DNA of 64,000 nt. Origin: an uncultured Neglectibacter sp. Lineage in GTDB: Bacteria > Bacillota > Clostridia > Oscillospirales > Acutalibacteraceae. The notes under the pieces are model-generated. The model was not told where the DNA came from. It saw only the letters and a program-made list of their open reading frames with translations, and searched no databases. The stretch spans positions 1 through 64,000 of the forward strand of contig CAJFSY010000005.1 of assembly GCA_904419785.1 (NCBI GenBank), in the 5' to 3' direction. The position numbers were made by a program, and so were the translations under genes. Positions 17,501-26,263 of the stretch are shown one piece after another. Each line of letters starts with the position of its first letter. Position 1 is the first letter of the stretch.

Positions 17501-18862
17501 ATGAAAAAAAAGATTGTTGCAAACGGTGTTCACAATTACACGGCTCCAGAAGAATATCAGCCCCCCCGTTCACGCCAGGTCCAGGAGCATCTGGAGTGGT
17601 TTATGGGATTGAAGCTGGGCTTTATGATGCACTGGGCTCCCGGCAGCCAGCTTGGTACTTATGAGAGCTGGCCTTTGAGCGATGGGGACGCCGCCTGGAG
17701 CCAGGAGGATTTTACCTGGGCGGACCCGGAAGTGTGCAAACAGCAGTATTGGGAAGCGAACAAGACTTTCAATCCGGTCAAGTTCGACGCGGCCTCTTGG
17801 GCTCAGCTGGCCAAAGATTGCGGTTTCAAGTATCTCTTGTTTACCACCAAACATCATGACGGCTTCTGCATGTTTGATACCGACACCACTGATTATAAGA
17901 TCACCGCTCCCGACTGTCCCTTCCACACCCATTCTGACGCGGATGTGGTGGGCGCCCTTTACCGTGAGTTCCGCAAACAGGGAATGGCCATTTCCACTTA
18001 TTTTTCCAAACCAGACTGGCACAGTCCTTACTATTGGGCACCCCAGTTCGGGACTGCTCCTACCCGGAATGTGAACTATGATATTTCCCAGCATCCAGAC
18101 TTATGGGAAAAATACGTGCAGTTTACCCACCAGCAGATTCGGGAGCTTTGCACCAACTATGGCAAAATCGATGTGTTGTGGCTGGACGGCGGTTGGGTGC
18201 GGCCCGATAATTTGGACCAGGACATCCGCTTGGGAGAGATCGTGGAGGAGATACGCTCCACTACCCAGCCCCATCTGATCGTTTGTGAACGTACTTGCGG
18301 CGGCGAATATGAGAACTTCATCACGCCGGAAAAGACTGTGCCCGATACAGCCCTTACCGTACCCTGGGAGACTTGTACTACCGTGGGGCAGAAATTTTCC
18401 TTCCATTATACCGATGTGTTCAAGACTGGTCGCCAGCTGGTCCACCTCTTGTTAGAGATCGTCAGCAAAGGCGGAAATCTGGCGCTGAATATCCCACCTC
18501 AGCCGGACGGCTTGTTGCCTGCTCCCGCGGTGCGTTCTCTGCGGGAAATGGGAGCTTGGCTCAAGATTTTTGGGGAAGGTATTTACGAGACCCACATTTG
18601 CGCCCCTTATTGGGAGGATTCTTTGTTCTATACCCGAAAAGAGGATTCCGTCTATGGGTTTTACGCTTATGATGAAATGCCGGAATTGCCCGATAAGCTG
18701 ACGCTTCACTTGCAGGAACAGGTTTTGGGGGCAGAATCCATGCGTACTGGACAAAAGATCAAGTTCCGCCAGGAAGGTGATGGTGTGACGCTGAACCTCT
18801 CCGAGATCGCTATGGGCGGAGCATTTTACGCCGAGGGATTCAAGCTTACAGTGGCTCGTTGA
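17501..18862 (+). CDS. Alpha-L-fucosidase, glycoside hydrolase family 29
   Basis: 453 residues from the ATG preceded by AGAAAGGA; an earlier in-frame ATG at 17435 would add 22 unrelated residues. Family GH29 motifs are visible: LGFMMHWAPGSQLGTYESW near residue 40, KYLLFTTKHHDGFCMFDT near 110, and VLWLDGGW, where the catalytic nucleophile is expected (about D229). The enzyme removes L-fucose from glycans with retention. There is no signal peptide, so it should act on imported fragments. It follows the two-component system and faces away from the importer-sulfatase operon. Confidence 0.92.
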   Translation: MKKKIVANGVHNYTAPEEYQPPRSRQVQEHLEWFMGLKLGFMMHWAPGSQLGTYESWPLSDGDAAWSQEDFTWADPEVCKQQYWEANKTFNPVKFDAASWAQLAKDCGFKYLLFTTKHHDGFCMFDTDTTDYKITAPDCPFHTHSDADVVGALYREFRKQGMAISTYFSKPDWHSPYYWAPQFGTAPTRNVNYDISQHPDLWEKYVQFTHQQIRELCTNYGKIDVLWLDGGWVRPDNLDQDIRLGEIVEEIRSTTQPHLIVCERTCGGEYENFITPEKTVPDTALTVPWETCTTVGQKFSFHYTDVFKTGRQLVHLLLEIVSKGGNLALNIPPQPDGLLPAPAVRSLREMGAWLKIFGEGIYETHICAPYWEDSLFYTRKEDSVYGFYAYDEMPELPDKLTLHLQEQVLGAESMRTGQKIKFRQEGDGVTLNLSEIAMGGAFYAEGFKLTVAR

Positions 18863-18897
18863 GAAAAATAGTTTTTTCAATAAAATGTAATATACGA

Positions 18898-18930
18898 GAA
18901 ACAGGACGAGTGTATGCCCGTCCTGTTTTT
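18898..18930 (+). terminator. Intrinsic terminator after the fucosidase
   Basis: GAAACAGGAC and GTCCTGTTTTT form a short stem around GAGTGTATGCCC, ending in a T run. Confidence 0.8.
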
Positions 18931-19030
18931 ACGTCAAGGTATCATCGTGAAATCTTCTAAAATGCAGGACGAGATATTCCACGAAAAAAAGGAGAGATAT
19001 CACTCCTTGTGAGCAAAGTGGAAAAAATGC

Positions 19031-19059
19031 TTTTCAATTTACCGCTTTCCTGCTATAAT
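19031..19059 (+). promoter_or_regulatory. Promoter of asnA
   Basis: TGC-TATAAT extended -10 (TATAAT 19054-19059) with a weak TTTTCA 17 bp upstream. Confidence 0.55.
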
Positions 19060-19099
19060 GTGGTAAATAGAATGGAATCTGTTGAAGGGGGAATCTTCC

Positions 19100-20101
19100 A
19101 TGACCATCCTGCCGGAACGTTACCAGCCTGCATTGGGGCTTTATGAGACTCAAAAAGCTATCGGGCTGATCAAGAATATTTTTCAAATAAAACTTTGCGC
19201 TGCCTTGCATTTGAAGCGTGTCACCGCGCCTTTGTTTGTGGACCCTGCCACGGGCCTGAACGACGACCTGAACGGGGTAGAGCGGCCTGTCAGCTTTGAT
19301 ATCCCCGCTGTGGGCGGCGAAGGCCAGGTGGTCCATTCTTTGGCCAAGTGGAAACGCCTGGCTCTCCATGATTATAACTTTTTCGTGGGCAATGGCCTGG
19401 TAGCGGACATGAACGCCATCCGCCGGGACGAGGAACTTGACAATCTCCACTCCATCTACGTGGATCAGTGGGACTGGGAAAAGGTCATCGACGAGAACAC
19501 CCGCAACGAGGGATATTTGAAGGAAACGGTCCGGCGGATCGTCAGTGCTATTTGCGGTACTTTGGACGAATTGAAGTGGCAGTTCTCCAATTTGAATACG
19601 GAGTTGTGCCGGGATGTGTTTTTCATTACCGCCCAGGAGTTGGAGGACCGTTGGCCTCAGCTGACTCCAAAAGAGCGGGAAGGGGCTATTGTAAAAGAAC
19701 ATAAGACGGTTTTCATCCAGCAGATCGGTGGGAAACTGAAAAGCGGCAAGCCTCACGATGGCCGGGCCCCAGACTATGATGACTGGTCTTTGAACGGCGA
19801 CTTGCTTTTCTGGCACGAACCGCTGGGTGTGGCGTTAGAGATCAGCAGTATGGGCATTCGGGTAGACCCGGAAAGTTTAGACCGGCAGCTTACCGAGTCG
19901 GGATGCGATGCCCGGCGCTCTCTGCCTTTCCACAAAATGCTTTTGAACGGGGAACTGCCTTTGACGATTGGCGGTGGTATCGGCCAAAGTCGGCTGTGTA
20001 TGCTCCTTCTGGGCAAAGCCCATATTGGCGAGGTGCAAGCTTCTTTGTGGGATGAGCAGACGAAACGGCTGTGCAAAGAAGCTGGCATCGTACTGCTGTG
20101 A
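19100..20101 (+). CDS. asnA: Aspartate--ammonia ligase (asparagine synthetase A)
   Basis: 333 residues, close to the 330 of E. coli AsnA. The enzyme makes asparagine from aspartate, ammonia and ATP and is related to class II aminoacyl-tRNA synthetases. Recognised segments include [22 protein letters not shown]-like [30 protein letters not shown], and the C-terminal class II motif [19 protein letters not shown] (19100) follows AAGGGGGAATC; an in-frame TTG six codons earlier overlaps the site itself. A small membrane-protein gene follows after 12 bases. Confidence 0.95.
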   Translation: MTILPERYQPALGLYETQKAIGLIKNIFQIKLCAALHLKRVTAPLFVDPATGLNDDLNGVERPVSFDIPAVGGEGQVVHSLAKWKRLALHDYNFFVGNGLVADMNAIRRDEELDNLHSIYVDQWDWEKVIDENTRNEGYLKETVRRIVSAICGTLDELKWQFSNLNTELCRDVFFITAQELEDRWPQLTPKEREGAIVKEHKTVFIQQIGGKLKSGKPHDGRAPDYDDWSLNGDLLFWHEPLGVALEISSMGIRVDPESLDRQLTESGCDARRSLPFHKMLLNGELPLTIGGGIGQSRLCMLLLGKAHIGEVQASLWDEQTKRLCKEAGIVLL

Positions 20102-20113
20102 CGGGGTGGTTCT

Positions 20114-20530
20114 ATGAAAGCTTTTTTTCGCGCTTATTGGATAGAATGTGTGCTGTTCCTTTTGGGGCTGATTTCAGCGGTGATCGCCTTCCCGCTTTTG
20201 CCTGATTCCATCCCCATGCAGTGGCGCGACGGGGAAGTAGTCAGCACGGGCTCCAAAGGATTTGTGTTTTTATTTCCGGCGTTGTTGCTGGTACCTTTTG
20301 CGGTTCACGGTCTATTGGGGCTGCAAATGCGTAAGTTGCCCATTCTTCAGGGGTTCGACAGGCTGCTTGCAGTGTTGGTGGGGGCGGTATTGCTCTCCTG
20401 CCAGATATGCATCTTACTATTGGCCTGGGGCGTGAACGTTCCTATGGCATTGATATTGATGGCGGAATTAGTGATCGTGCCGGTTGTCTTAATGATTTTC
20501 GTGGCGCGAAAGCTTATGCGGAAAATCTGA
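20114..20530 (+). CDS. Small membrane protein with a DUF1648-like motif
   Basis: 138 residues with about four membrane segments. The sequence LPDSIPMQWRDGEVVSTGSKG matches the pattern of DUF1648 proteins (P-x-IP-x-HW-x-x-G), which are found in SdpI-like immunity or signalling membrane proteins. It is probably co-transcribed with asnA. No function is assigned. Confidence 0.65.
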   Translation: MKAFFRAYWIECVLFLLGLISAVIAFPLLPDSIPMQWRDGEVVSTGSKGFVFLFPALLLVPFAVHGLLGLQMRKLPILQGFDRLLAVLVGAVLLSCQICILLLAWGVNVPMALILMAELVIVPVVLMIFVARKLMRKI

Positions 20531-20540
20531 AATCATGAAG

Positions 20541-20569
20541 AAAGGGCTTCCCAAACGGGAAGCCCTTTG
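20541..20569. terminator. Bidirectional terminator between convergent genes
   Basis: AAAGGGCTTCCC, loop AAAC, GGGAAGCCCTTT: a perfect 12-bp stem. Confidence 0.85.
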
Positions 20570-20577
20570 TGCGTTTT

Positions 20578-21432
20578 CTATGCGTTTAAATAATCTTCCA
20601 GGTCTGTCAGATATTTTTGACCTACCTGCCGGCCTTGTGCATACAAAGCGCGAAGTTTTGTCACGTCTTTTTCGGTGCGGGAGACGGTGACAGGTTCCGG
20701 CGGACGCAGCACAAAGACTTTCCCTTGGGATTCCAGGAGGTCCAATTCGTCCAGTTCCCGGGAATAGCGCCGGGGCGTATCCAGTAATGCTCGGACCAGC
20801 TGGGGGTATTCTTTATAATGCTTGGCGTAAAGCCGGGCCAGAGGACGGGGGATTTGCGGCTTGCGGTAGCCGTGTTCCCGTGTTGTGACGACCACGACTT
20901 TTCCGTAGTTCTCTTCCAGCGGTTTTGCGTAGGGGATAGATACCGAGACGCCGCCGTCCACACAGGGAGCGCCGTCTACCATGACGATGGGAGCCAGCAA
21001 AGGCATACTGGCACTGGCGCGGATCGCCGCGTAAATATCCCCGCAGGAACCTTTCTCTTCATAGAGCGGTTGTCCTGTGCGGCAATCGGTGGCTACGGCT
21101 GTAAACTTCATCGGGGAATTGATAAAGGTCTTTCGGTCCAATGGGATCAGCGTATCAGATATTTCCCCAAACAGAAAATCAAAATTGAAAATACTTTTGC
21201 GGAAAATCAAATTTCCCAAGCCTAAATAGCGCTTGTCATTTACATAATCCAAATTGACCTGGGCGGTACGGCCGGCCTGCTTGGACACATAGTTTACTCC
21301 GGTTAAGGCTCCGGCGGAGACGCCGAACACTCCATCGGCCCAAAGCTGGTTTTCCATCAAGATGTCTACCACCCCAGCGGAAAACATGCACCGCAGAGAG
21401 CCGCCTTCCAGAGCTAACGCCCATTTCTCCAT
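20578..21432 (-). CDS. Patatin-like phospholipase
   Basis: 284 residues from the ATG following GGAAAGGGGG. The patatin core is complete: oxyanion loop EGGSLRCMFSAGV at residues 9-21, nucleophile elbow GVSAG with Ser39, and the catalytic Asp in VDGG. The family hydrolyses acyl esters of lipids in the cytoplasm. The protein resembles the YjjU/RssA-type bacterial patatins. No operon partner is adjacent; trmB is divergent. Confidence 0.88.
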   Translation of the reverse strand: MEKWALALEGGSLRCMFSAGVVDILMENQLWADGVFGVSAGALTGVNYVSKQAGRTAQVNLDYVNDKRYLGLGNLIFRKSIFNFDFLFGEISDTLIPLDRKTFINSPMKFTAVATDCRTGQPLYEEKGSCGDIYAAIRASASMPLLAPIVMVDGAPCVDGGVSVSIPYAKPLEENYGKVVVVTTREHGYRKPQIPRPLARLYAKHYKEYPQLVRALLDTPRRYSRELDELDLLESQGKVFVLRPPEPVTVSRTEKDVTKLRALYAQGRQVGQKYLTDLEDYLNA

Positions 21433-21562
21433 GATATCGTTGCCCCCTTTCCTTTTTTCTATTGTACACCAATTTTCTGCCAGATTCAATGTCCCCGCTT
21501 GATTTCCTTTTCATACCCAGGTATAATAAACCGTTAGTAAAACGTCGCGAGGAGAATATAGC

Positions 21563-22243
21563 ATGAGAATCCGTAAAAAAGCCTGGGCCCGGCCGGAACT
21601 TGCGGCCTGCTCTTATTATATTGCTGAACCTGAAAAACAAAAGGGACATTGGACGGAAGTTTTTGGGAAAAGGCGTCCGCTGCATTTAGATTTGGGCTGT
21701 GGCAAGTGCGTCTTTTTGGCACGGGCGGCCCATACACAGCGGGATGTGAATTTTTTGGGGATCGATATCAGTTTGGATATCCTTGGAGTGGCGAGAAGGA
21801 ATATTGCCGAGGAATTTGGCGAGGAACAGCCTGATAATGTAGCGCTGTGCGCTTATAATATTGAAAAGCTTTCCCAGCTTTTTGCCGATGGGGAACAGGT
21901 GGAGCGGATTTATATCAATTTCTGCAATCCATGGCCCACAGCCCGGCATCATAAGCGGCGTTTGACCTATACCCGCCAATTGCTGGCGTATAAGCCTTTA
22001 TTAGTGCCTGGCGGGGAGATCTGGTTCAAGACGGACAATGACGATCTGTATTTGGCTACCCGGCGGTATCTTACTGAAGCGGGATTTGAGATTTTTTTCG
22101 ATACAAAAGACCTGCATAAAGAAAATGATGGGGAAAATATTTTGACAGAACATGAAGTGCGCTTTACCCAGGAAGGTATCCCCACAAAAGCCTTGCGTGC
22201 GCGGTTGCCGATGCAGTCCGAAGCGGTGCAAAGTGAAAAATAA
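21563..22243 (+). CDS. trmB: tRNA (guanine-N7)-methyltransferase
   Basis: 226 residues. TrmB methylates G46 of tRNA using S-adenosylmethionine. The SAM-binding motif LDLGCGKCVFLA (near residue 36), the GIDIS motif, and the substrate segments NFCNPWPTARHHKRRLT and FKTDNDDLY are all as expected. A CGAGGAGAA site is upstream of ATG. It is monocistronic, followed by a hairpin terminator. Confidence 0.93.
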   Translation: MRIRKKAWARPELAACSYYIAEPEKQKGHWTEVFGKRRPLHLDLGCGKCVFLARAAHTQRDVNFLGIDISLDILGVARRNIAEEFGEEQPDNVALCAYNIEKLSQLFADGEQVERIYINFCNPWPTARHHKRRLTYTRQLLAYKPLLVPGGEIWFKTDNDDLYLATRRYLTEAGFEIFFDTKDLHKENDGENILTEHEVRFTQEGIPTKALRARLPMQSEAVQSEK

Positions 22244-22268
22244 TCCGAAGATTGCGAGAATTCTATTT

Positions 22269-22305
22269 TAAAGCGGATAAGCTTTTGGGGCTTTCCGCTT
22301 TTTTG
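22269..22305 (+). terminator. Intrinsic terminator after trmB
   Basis: AAAGCGGA pairs with TCCGCTTT and is followed by TTTT. Confidence 0.7.
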
Positions 22306-22358
22306 TTTGAAAAATAATGTTGATTTTAATAGGGCCCTTCAAGTGGGGAAGTCACCGC

Positions 22359-22417
22359 TTGACAACTTCTTAGAAATGAGGTATTCTCGATAAAAAGCTG
22401 GTTTAACGTTTGCGTTA
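22359..22417 (+). promoter_or_regulatory. Esterase promoter and putative LacI-family operator
   Basis: TTGACA (22359-22364), 17-bp spacer, TATTCT (22382-22387). A perfect dyad TAACG-TTTG-CGTTA (22404-22417) lies just downstream of the start region and contains AACGTT, a core like those of LacI-family operators. A related AAAACGTTACG sits at 23710-23720 before the LacI gene. Confidence 0.6.
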
Positions 22418-22507
22418 CATGAACGTATTTGGGAAACTTCCCCGGGCCGCGCCGAATAAATAAGCAGCGAACCCGTTGAAGAATATTTTTATAGGAGTTG
22501 TTTGGAA

Positions 22508-23695
22508 ATGATGAATCAAGAACGGTATCCATCTGCGGCGCGGAACGCGGCGGTGTGGGATACCTCTGCGAGTTTCGAGCCTCAGCTCCCCTTGGGGTAC
22601 CAGACGGGCACCGGCCCCTTCTCGACCAGCGAAGAGACTGTCCCTCCTGGAGTGGTGCTGCTGGAAGGCGGAAAATTCCAGCTGAACTTTTTTGCGCCTA
22701 CCGCTTCTAAAGTAGAAGCTTTTCTCCGCTATCGGGATACTGTAGCGCTGGAAAAACAGGAGAATGGTTTGTGGAGCGTTGTAGTGGATGGGGGTGACGG
22801 CGGTTTTTGCCCGATCATGTTCCGGGTAGATGGCGTTGAAGTGCTCAACCCCTTGGCCCCTGTGGGATATGGTTGTTCCCATCCGCTGAATTATGTGGAT
22901 ATTCCCCAGGAAGGTGTGGATTTCTATCTGTGCAAGGAAGTTCCTCATGGCTCGGTGGTGCAGGAATACTATTACTCCCAGGCTACAGGCATGATGAAAT
23001 CCTGCCTGGTTTACACGCCTCCCGGCTACATGGAGGACCCTGAGAAAACATATCCGGTGTTATATTTGCAGCATGGACACGGCGAGAACGAAAAGTGTTG
23101 GGTCCATCAGGGCCGGGCCAATTTTATCATGGATAACTTGATTGCCGAGGGTAAAGCGGTGCCCTGCATCGTTGTGATGAACAACGGCATGGTGCAAAAA
23201 GAGCAGGATGGCTTGCGGGTGCTGGATACATCGATGATCGAGCGCTTGCTGCTGGAGGACTGCATCCCCTTTATCGAATCGCGCTACAGGGTGCGCACTG
23301 ATAAATGGAGCCGGGCTATGGCTGGGCTGTCCATGGGCTCTATGCAGACAAGCCAAGTCACTCTGGGCAATCCGGACAAGTTCGGTTATGCCGGGGTGTT
23401 CAGCGGTTTTGTGGGCGCTTTCAAGATCGGACAAGCAGAACCCGACATGACTTATCTGAAAGAACTGGATGACAAAGCAAAGTTCGAGAAAGACTTCAAA
23501 GTGTTTTTCCGCGCCTGCGGCCATACGGACTATGTAGCCTTGGAACGTTTTGAGAAAGACCGCAAAATGTTTGCGGAAAAGGGGCTTTCTCCCGGCGAGT
23601 GCCCGGTCCATGTGGAAAAAATGTATCATGGCGAACATGAATGGAACGTATGGCGTATGTGTTTGCGTGATTTTGCGCAATATTTGTTTCGGTAA
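22508..23695 (+). CDS. Carbohydrate esterase of the esterase D/enterochelin esterase family
   Basis: 395 residues. An N-terminal beta-sandwich domain (residues about 30-125, like the E-set domain of xylan and feruloyl esterases) precedes an alpha/beta-hydrolase domain. The latter shows YPVLYLQHGHGENEKCW, the nucleophile elbow AGLSMGS and a C-terminal HGEHEW that supplies the catalytic His. Such proteins remove acyl groups from plant polysaccharide fragments or other esters. There is no signal peptide. The adjacent LacI regulator and shared operator-like sites suggest induction by a sugar. The start chosen follows AGGAG; an ATG one codon later is also possible. Confidence 0.85.
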   Translation: MMNQERYPSAARNAAVWDTSASFEPQLPLGYQTGTGPFSTSEETVPPGVVLLEGGKFQLNFFAPTASKVEAFLRYRDTVALEKQENGLWSVVVDGGDGGFCPIMFRVDGVEVLNPLAPVGYGCSHPLNYVDIPQEGVDFYLCKEVPHGSVVQEYYYSQATGMMKSCLVYTPPGYMEDPEKTYPVLYLQHGHGENEKCWVHQGRANFIMDNLIAEGKAVPCIVVMNNGMVQKEQDGLRVLDTSMIERLLLEDCIPFIESRYRVRTDKWSRAMAGLSMGSMQTSQVTLGNPDKFGYAGVFSGFVGAFKIGQAEPDMTYLKELDDKAKFEKDFKVFFRACGHTDYVALERFEKDRKMFAEKGLSPGECPVHVEKMYHGEHEWNVWRMCLRDFAQYLFR

Positions 23696-23717
23696 AACTT
23701 TGGATTGAGAAAACGTT

Positions 23718-23760
23718 ACGCCTGGAGAGCTGGATAAAAGCCCTCTGGGCGTTATTGCTT
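23718..23760 (+). terminator. Terminator after the esterase gene
   Basis: ACGCCTGGAGAGC pairs (with two wobbles and one mismatch) with GCCCTCTGGGCGT, followed by TATTGCTTTT. It is imperfect and may allow some read-through into lacI. Confidence 0.5.
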
Positions 23761-23826
23761 TTGGGTATGAAAGGGCAGTTTCTTGATTTTATACAGAGGT
23801 TGCTCCAACAAGCAGGAGGAATATAC

Positions 23827-24801
23827 ATGGCAACGCTGAAGGACATCGCGCAGCGGGTAGGGGTATCCGTCACAACAGTTTCGCGGGTGTTAAATGGAAA
23901 AGGCTCCATTAGCTGGGAGACGAAAGACAAGGTATTTGAAGCGATAGAAGAACTGGATTATCATCCCAATGAAATGGCCAGGTCTTTGGTAAACAGGAAT
24001 AGCCATCTCATTGGGCTGATAGTTCCTTACATTGACCATGCGTTTTTCAGCACCCTTACAGCGGCGGTGGAAGATGCCTGTTATAACGCAGGGTATAAAC
24101 TGCTGCTTTGCGCTTCTGGCGGCCAGGGGGACAGGGAACGAGAACAGCTTACTACGTTGCGCTCTAACAATGTGGCAGGTGTGTTGGTGTGCAGCCGCCA
24201 AGAGTCTGCGCCTTTGGAAACGGTGGATATGCCGAAAGTAAGCATTGAACGCACGATAGAAGGGGTACCTTCTGTTTCGTGCGATAATTACCAAGGGGGC
24301 GTTTTAGCTGCTCAAGAACTTTTGGCCAGTGGGTGCAAAGCGCCCCTGCTTCTTGGAAACAGGATCATTTCCATGTATTTGCCGGCTTATTTGCGGTATC
24401 AGGGTTTTTTAGAAACTTGCCAAAAAGCCGGGGTGGCGTGCGGTGAGTATTATATCGATGCAGAAGACCTGTTTGGTAAAGATTTGGAAAATGATTTGCA
24501 GCGGGCCAAAGAGCGTTTCCCGGAGACAGATGGCATTTTTGCCACGAGTGATATTTTAGCTGCCCGTATCCAAAGCGCCTCGCAGGATTTATTTCCGGAA
24601 TGGGGTGTGCCGCTGATTGGCTTTGATGGTGTGGATGTTTCGGAATATTGCAATATTAGCACAGTAGCCCAGCCTGTTTGTGAAATGGGCCAACTAGCTG
24701 TCAAGCTTCTCATTGACAGGATTAACGGGGAAGAAGTGCCGGAAAGTTCTATTTTGCCTGTGTCTTTCATCCGGCGGGGCAGTTCTGGTTATATGGAATA
24801 G
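23827..24801 (+). CDS. LacI-family transcriptional regulator
   Basis: 324 residues. The N-terminal helix-turn-helix is canonical (TLKDIAQRVGVSVTTVSRVL at residues 3-22), followed by the hinge helix (HPNEMARSL) and a periplasmic-binding-protein-like effector domain. ATG follows AGGAGGAATATAC; an upstream in-frame start adds 24 residues before the conserved motif and is rejected. It probably represses the upstream esterase and itself through the AACGTT-containing sites, releasing them when a sugar binds. Confidence 0.93.
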   Translation: MATLKDIAQRVGVSVTTVSRVLNGKGSISWETKDKVFEAIEELDYHPNEMARSLVNRNSHLIGLIVPYIDHAFFSTLTAAVEDACYNAGYKLLLCASGGQGDREREQLTTLRSNNVAGVLVCSRQESAPLETVDMPKVSIERTIEGVPSVSCDNYQGGVLAAQELLASGCKAPLLLGNRIISMYLPAYLRYQGFLETCQKAGVACGEYYIDAEDLFGKDLENDLQRAKERFPETDGIFATSDILAARIQSASQDLFPEWGVPLIGFDGVDVSEYCNISTVAQPVCEMGQLAVKLLIDRINGEEVPESSILPVSFIRRGSSGYME

Positions 24802-24855
24802 AAGCGCTAACCTGTAATAAATGCTTTCAAGTGTTTTGGGCAAGCGGGGAAAAGT

Positions 24856-24896
24856 AAAAAAGGAGCATCCTGAAAAGCCAGGCTGCTCCTTTTTTG
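24856..24896. terminator. Bidirectional intrinsic terminator
   Basis: AAAAAGGAGCA-TC-CTG pairs with CAG-GC-TGCTCCTTTTTT, between convergent lacI and yjbQ. Confidence 0.85.
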
Positions 24897-24915
24897 ATTA
24901 TCCCATATGTTTTGA

Positions 24916-25413
24916 TTATTCACCCATGATTTGCACTTGCACTTCACGAGTTCTGGCGCAAGTTTGATCAAAGTCTACAAAATAGATATGCCCAAAACTT
25001 CCCAGGTCCAAATGGCCATCCATTACAATAATGGTTTCGCTCCGGCCCAAAAACACAGAACGCAGATGACCATCTGTGTTTAAGGTTTGCGGTTTATCTT
25101 CGCCATGTTGAGCGGAGAATTCTGTCAGCTGGGGGCCGGGATGCATGTATTGGCCCTCTTTTCGACAGGTGGGGATGATGTTTTCAAAAATATCCACTAA
25201 GTCTTGCTGAAGATATTCCAAACCTGTGTAGGTGGTATCGAAGGAGCATTCTTGCGTCATAACAGAGCAAGTGGTGTGATGGGAATATACAACGCAAATT
25301 CCATTTTGAACTTGGGATTTTTTTAGAATTTCTTGAACTTGTTCAGTGATGAGATGAAAGGATGGGCGCATCCCGGTAGATTGAAGCTGGATGGTTTCGC
25401 GATAAATTTTCAT
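24916..25413 (-). CDS. YjbQ-family (UPF0047) protein
   Basis: 165 residues with the family signature: VYSHHTTCSVMTQE near residue 45, the metal-binding HGEDKPQTLNTDGHLRS, and the C-terminal ETIIVMDGHLDLGSFGHIYFVDFD. Relatives show weak thiamine-phosphate synthase activity; the natural role is uncertain. The start follows AAGGAGG. Its first 70 bases overlap the end of the TIM-like remnant on the same strand in another frame. It was probably the second gene of a TIM-like/YjbQ operon. Confidence 0.85.
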   Translation of the reverse strand: MKIYRETIQLQSTGMRPSFHLITEQVQEILKKSQVQNGICVVYSHHTTCSVMTQECSFDTTYTGLEYLQQDLVDIFENIIPTCRKEGQYMHPGPQLTEFSAQHGEDKPQTLNTDGHLRSVFLGRSETIIVMDGHLDLGSFGHIYFVDFDQTCARTREVQVQIMGE

Positions 25414-25972
25414 ATTTAGTGCCTCCTTCGGCTTCTTGTGCCAAACGAACTGCGCGAATCATTTTTTTGGCGATAGCACAGGGGTCAGCCGCGGCGGCAA
25501 TGCCGGAAGCCACGCCAACTCCTTGCGCGCCGGTTCGAATCATTTGAAACACTTGTTCTTCTGTGGTGATTCCGGCAGCTTGTTCGACTAAAATATGGGG
25601 GTTTATTTGGTGAATTTGTTGTGTCGACTGCCGGATATAGTCCTCACTGCATATGTTTCCAGAGCCAATCAATTCTGTGGGCTCCGGGTTGATGATTTCA
25701 GGGCCAAGGCAGGCGATAGCCCGGGCTTCTTCCAAAGAATCTGCACAAGCGAATACAAACATGTCCAGTTCGCGAGCTCTTTTGAGAGTCGCTTTGATTT
25801 GGGGGAGGGACATGGGCTTCTCGCAGTGGTTTACCACAACGCCTTTGGCACCAGCATCTTTAAGGGCTTCAGGCAAAACATCTGCCAATCCTCTGCCCGG
25901 ATAAAGCAAATCCATATAAGGCGCTACAACAACCAGCCGTTTAGTGTTTTCAGCCACACTTCTAATTTCGGT
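25343..25972 (-). pseudogene. 5'-truncated triose-phosphate-isomerase-like gene
   Basis: The homology begins abruptly at TEIRSVAENTKRLVV. It continues through the TIM-like segments VVVNHCEKPM (electrophile His), INPEPTELIGSG (catalytic Glu) and GVGVASGIAAA. About 45 N-terminal residues, including the strand-1 Asn-x-Lys active-site segment, are missing. Upstream of 25972 the frame runs antisense to an ABC permease remnant, giving an unrelated N-terminus (open to 26107). The C-terminus also extends past the usual end and overlaps yjbQ by 71 bases. Catalysis is not expected. Confidence 0.8.
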
Positions 25973-26263
25973 GCCCTGTTTGCAATTGTAGGACAGTGGA
26001 ACACCTACATGGATACGATGTTGTATAATGCGGAAGATTCTTCTTTGCATACAATTTCTTATGTCTTGATGCAGTTTGTGCAGAATACAGTGAACTTGTT
26101 TGAGCAAACGAAAAACCAGTCGGGAGATTTGGAGCGTCAGGTGAACACCAATTCCTTAAAAATGGCGATTACTACAATCAGCATTTTGCCCATTGCTTTC
26201 GTATATCCCTTCTTGCAAAAATATTTTGTAAAGGGTATTATGATTGGGGCGATCAAGGGATGA
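25973..26263 (+). pseudogene. 3' remnant of an LplC/YtcP-type ABC sugar permease
   Basis: The last 96 codons of a carbohydrate permease: ALFAIVGQWNTYMDTMLY, then a membrane segment and the diagnostic C-terminus KYFVKGIMIGAIKG. The homology starts at 25973, exactly where the TIM-like homology on the other strand stops, so about two thirds of the gene (including the EAA loop) is lost. The stop overlaps the HAD gene start (ATGA), showing that the HAD and EEP genes were once part of a sugar-transport operon. Confidence 0.85.

Noticed and set aside
25595-26263. 222-codon plus-strand open frame covering the scar
   Set aside because: Its first 125 codons read antisense to the TIM-like gene; only the last 96 codons are a permease remnant. 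It is a chimera of the rearrangement, not a gene.
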